The notes under the pieces are model-generated. The model saw nothing but the letters and a program-made list of their open reading frames with translations. It was not told the origin of the DNA and searched no databases. A stretch of DNA of 47,492 nt from assembly GCA_024398815.1 (NCBI GenBank), contig JAKSIL010000021.1, forward strand, positions 1 through 47,492, read 5' to 3'. The position numbers were made by a program, and so were the translations under genes. The number at the start of each line of letters is the position of its first letter. The first letter of the stretch is position 1. Shown one piece after another: positions 46,801 through 47,492 of the stretch. The stretch comes from Fibrobacter sp. (GTDB lineage: Bacteria > Fibrobacterota > Fibrobacteria > Fibrobacterales > Fibrobacteraceae).

Positions 46801-47221
46801 CTCAAGCGTTGCATCGAGTTCGTCACAGATGCCGAGTAGCAGTTCTGTGATTGCATCTAGTTCTTCTGAAGAGTCCTCTTCGAGCAAGGCGGAAAGCAGT
46901 TCTTCTGCAAAGTCTTCTTCCTCTGCGAAATCATCTTCCTCGTCGAAGGCAAATAGCAGTTCCTCAAAAGCGAAGAGCAGTTCCTCGAAGGGAACGGATA
47001 TTGTGTGGAATGCTGTTCAGCCTACGTTCAATCTTGCGGTAAACGGCATGACGCTCACGCTTTCTAACACGCAGGGTGGCGTTGTCCGCATCTTTGATGC
47101 GCTTGGTCACATGGTTACTGCCAAGCCTCTTGCTAGTGCAACGACGAGCATCACCCTGCAAACTCCGGGCAACTACATCGTCCGAATGAATGGAATAAGC
47201 CGTAGCGTGACGCTCAAGTAA
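43814..47221 (+). CDS. large GLUG-repeat surface protein 2 with InlB-like repeats, Ser-rich linker and sorting domain
   Basis: 1135 residues from the ATG at 43814, the counterpart of the start of protein 1 with the same AAGGAG site; an earlier in-frame GTG/TTG-type start would put untranslated promoter sequence into the protein. Repeats such as WTPIGDADSVSYKGVFDGDGHTISGVYS, then many VGGFVG / IGGIAG blades typical of GLUG proteins, fill residues 60-750. Two InlB B-repeat-like units follow (GYEFIGWYNGDQF and YVFDGWTPLVAAVSSDINYYAHF). The Ser linker and sorting domain are shared with protein 1 almost base for base; the central part is only a distant relative of protein 1. Confidence 0.85.
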   Translation: MTTQTRPSHPSRFSAFKTIILCLLAGLSLPTMLYADWDGGVKKPSIIEKDGKTFYEIESAENLAWFATQINKGNTGYNAVLKRDIAIVDNAVGANSVKWTPIGDADSVSYKGVFDGDGHTISGVYSNAKYAGFFGFIGPGAVIKNLNLQNALVQSYFGVTSRAGLLSSMFSGDSVINVSVAGTVSDTTYAGGLAAIIKSKAYIDGFRGDVYFVGKAKKYNEYIVYSTKQVAGGVAALVLDSVRILNSRVSGSVDSTDVRGYVGGFIGIDSAYAYFENDTNDINMKLGSYPYILGGYVTRVTVRAAADFVGCLNRGNILGASNNVAGFVGKNEGNLSFSKSTNEGTVKMTASSLAYAGGFVGQSRLDKDSDTIEVSFEYCINKGYVYSPHSSGGFVGGSFYTKQSITASENAGKVSGKEYVGGFVGYVSSHLAYIDYSRNTGNIVGPKVGGFVGVTYGKVTIDHSINDGDISGLGSYTAGFISCINKNAPTVNVKNSANRGKITAGDESDVGGILGATGGSNAVATNCENYGEILVESTDSSSIANVGGIIGNYGTAKNCRNYGNITTSIASPHVGGIAGYGGHAERCINKGTITANAKGGQICAGGIGGTASTLLSLNEGRVVAHATSSTAAKCYVAGITVSVISSSRFKMGGNINKGTVAVDGGVGHVYPLFGTTTSARAMAGSISLSDSIVNNGRLTAGSTQRADKDTVAMCSFFDKDALLVEDDSLGFGVSAAEMQTEEFAWRLNTCNGKIKNNGYWSQRGENYPIHADLDNRAIRKITFRDSSKVINVKDYIVGESFTDYTGKIIHMPESPNPSDADEDLKFGYWAVGNDIIDENTVILDEFSVYAFYVSKKSPPEILVFNQDGDIRTSYAIYDKTTEISLPSALSKTGYEFIGWYNGDQFVGTTGTKIIPNGLSVLNAKYEPILYKISFINGSEVLQMENLAYGKIPEYRGQKPSSGNADYVFDGWTPLVAAVSSDINYYAHFASIVVESSSSVASSSSQMPSSSSVIASSSSEESSSSKAESSSSAKSSSSAKSSSSSKANSSSSKAKSSSSKGTDIVWNAVQPTFNLAVNGMTLTLSNTQGGVVRIFDALGHMVTAKPLASATTSITLQTPGNYIVRMNGISRSVTLK

Positions 47222-47468
47222 GCCTTATTACCTCATAATGTAATTATTGAGGCATTCTTGTATTGCTAAATAATTTAAACTACCCAGATTTTCGGATAGT
47301 CAAGTCATAGTAAACAAAAAGACGGGTGATTGAATATCACTCGTCTTTTTGTAATAGGAGATCCTTCGACTCCACGCCTCACGGCGTTTCGCTCAGGATG
47401 ACACTTCCTACGGTCTACTTCCTACTGTCTACTAACTCACCAGCATCATGGAGAACACCATGACGAAG
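46877..47468. repeat. 3' duplicated block, right copy
   Basis: Counterpart of 42101-42692, offset 4776 nt. Confidence 0.92.
47317..47353 (+). terminator. terminator of surface protein 2
   Basis: Same hairpin and T tract as after surface protein 1. Confidence 0.85.
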
Positions 47469-47492
47469 AGTGCGACGGTTTCGCCGACACCC
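47432..47492 (-). CDS. 3' end of a probable V-type ATPase subunit K (proteolipid) gene, cut by the window edge
   Basis: The visible end reads GVGETVALFVMVFSMMLVS and a stop. A hydrophobic last helix with a single buried Glu in GETVALF suits the ion-binding helix of the rotor proteolipid. Only 19 codons are visible, so the identity is tentative. Confidence 0.45.
   Translation of the reverse strand, partial: GVGETVALFVMVFSMMLVS

Noticed and set aside
38481..47468. Composite transposon built from the two repeated blocks
   Set aside because: No transposase, terminal inverted repeats or target duplication could be seen; direct repeats plus copied neighbour ends fit homologous duplication better.

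Overview
The window looks like chromosomal DNA of a Fibrobacter-type bacterium (phylum Fibrobacterota). Pointers are secreted proteins with poly-Ser linkers and type IX-like C-terminal sorting domains, many small lipoproteins and outer-membrane barrels, a gingipain-like C25 peptidase, and a recurring promoter TTGnnn-N16/17-TATATTTRGG. No ribosomal RNA is present to settle the taxonomy, so this is an inference from gene style.

Layout, left to right. (1) 1-2.9 kb: tgt (queuosine) divergent from a TrpB2-type tryptophan synthase beta gene. Before trpB lies a leader peptide with three consecutive Trp codons and a complete set of mutually exclusive hairpins, i.e. a tryptophan attenuator whose leader peptide seems to be leaderless. 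(2) 2.9-3.3 kb: five related 38-nt hairpins between convergent genes. (3) 3.3-11.7 kb: a secreted HEXXH protein, a membrane protein with a pilin-like tail, a fused MFS/acyltransferase/acyl-ACP synthetase, and an M24 aminopeptidase. (4) 11.7-16 kb: lipoprotein-phoH-pgpH operon, a small membrane protein, tRNA-Val and two tRNA-Asp copies. (5) 16-20 kb: four-gene envelope operon (two lipoproteins, two paralogous outer-membrane proteins). (6) 20-25 kb: glyS, the C25/PA14 peptidase, an M23/LysM peptidase and a small secreted protein. (7) 25-28.7 kb: a nonsense-interrupted barrel gene and a lipoprotein, flanked by a relic of a ClC C-terminus and by the intact clcA; then a queuosine-precursor transporter, which pairs functionally with tgt. 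(8) 28.7-32.9 kb: three regularly spaced hairpins at another convergent junction, then a cobalamin riboswitch - TonB receptor - propeller lipoprotein unit, probably B12 uptake. (9) 33-38.3 kb: a DUF4832 lipoprotein, two toxin-antitoxin modules (HigBA-like with ACG in place of the toxin ATG; Phd/ParE with a visible operator), an unidentified small RNA with promoter and terminator, and a DUF4143 ATPase.

(10) 38.3-47.5 kb: two 4.2-kb units in tandem. Each holds an UPF0175 antitoxin gene divergent from a 1.13-kb-codon GLUG-repeat surface protein. The flanks (antitoxin, promoter, signal peptide; Ser linker, sorting domain, 3' region) are almost identical between copies, while the surface-protein middles are strongly diverged. 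The PIN toxin expected beside the antitoxin is frameshifted at one copy and gone at the other. The right-hand copy runs into the 3' end of a probable V-type ATPase subunit K gene, and a relic of that same 3' end sits after the left copy, suggesting that the right copy is the parent.
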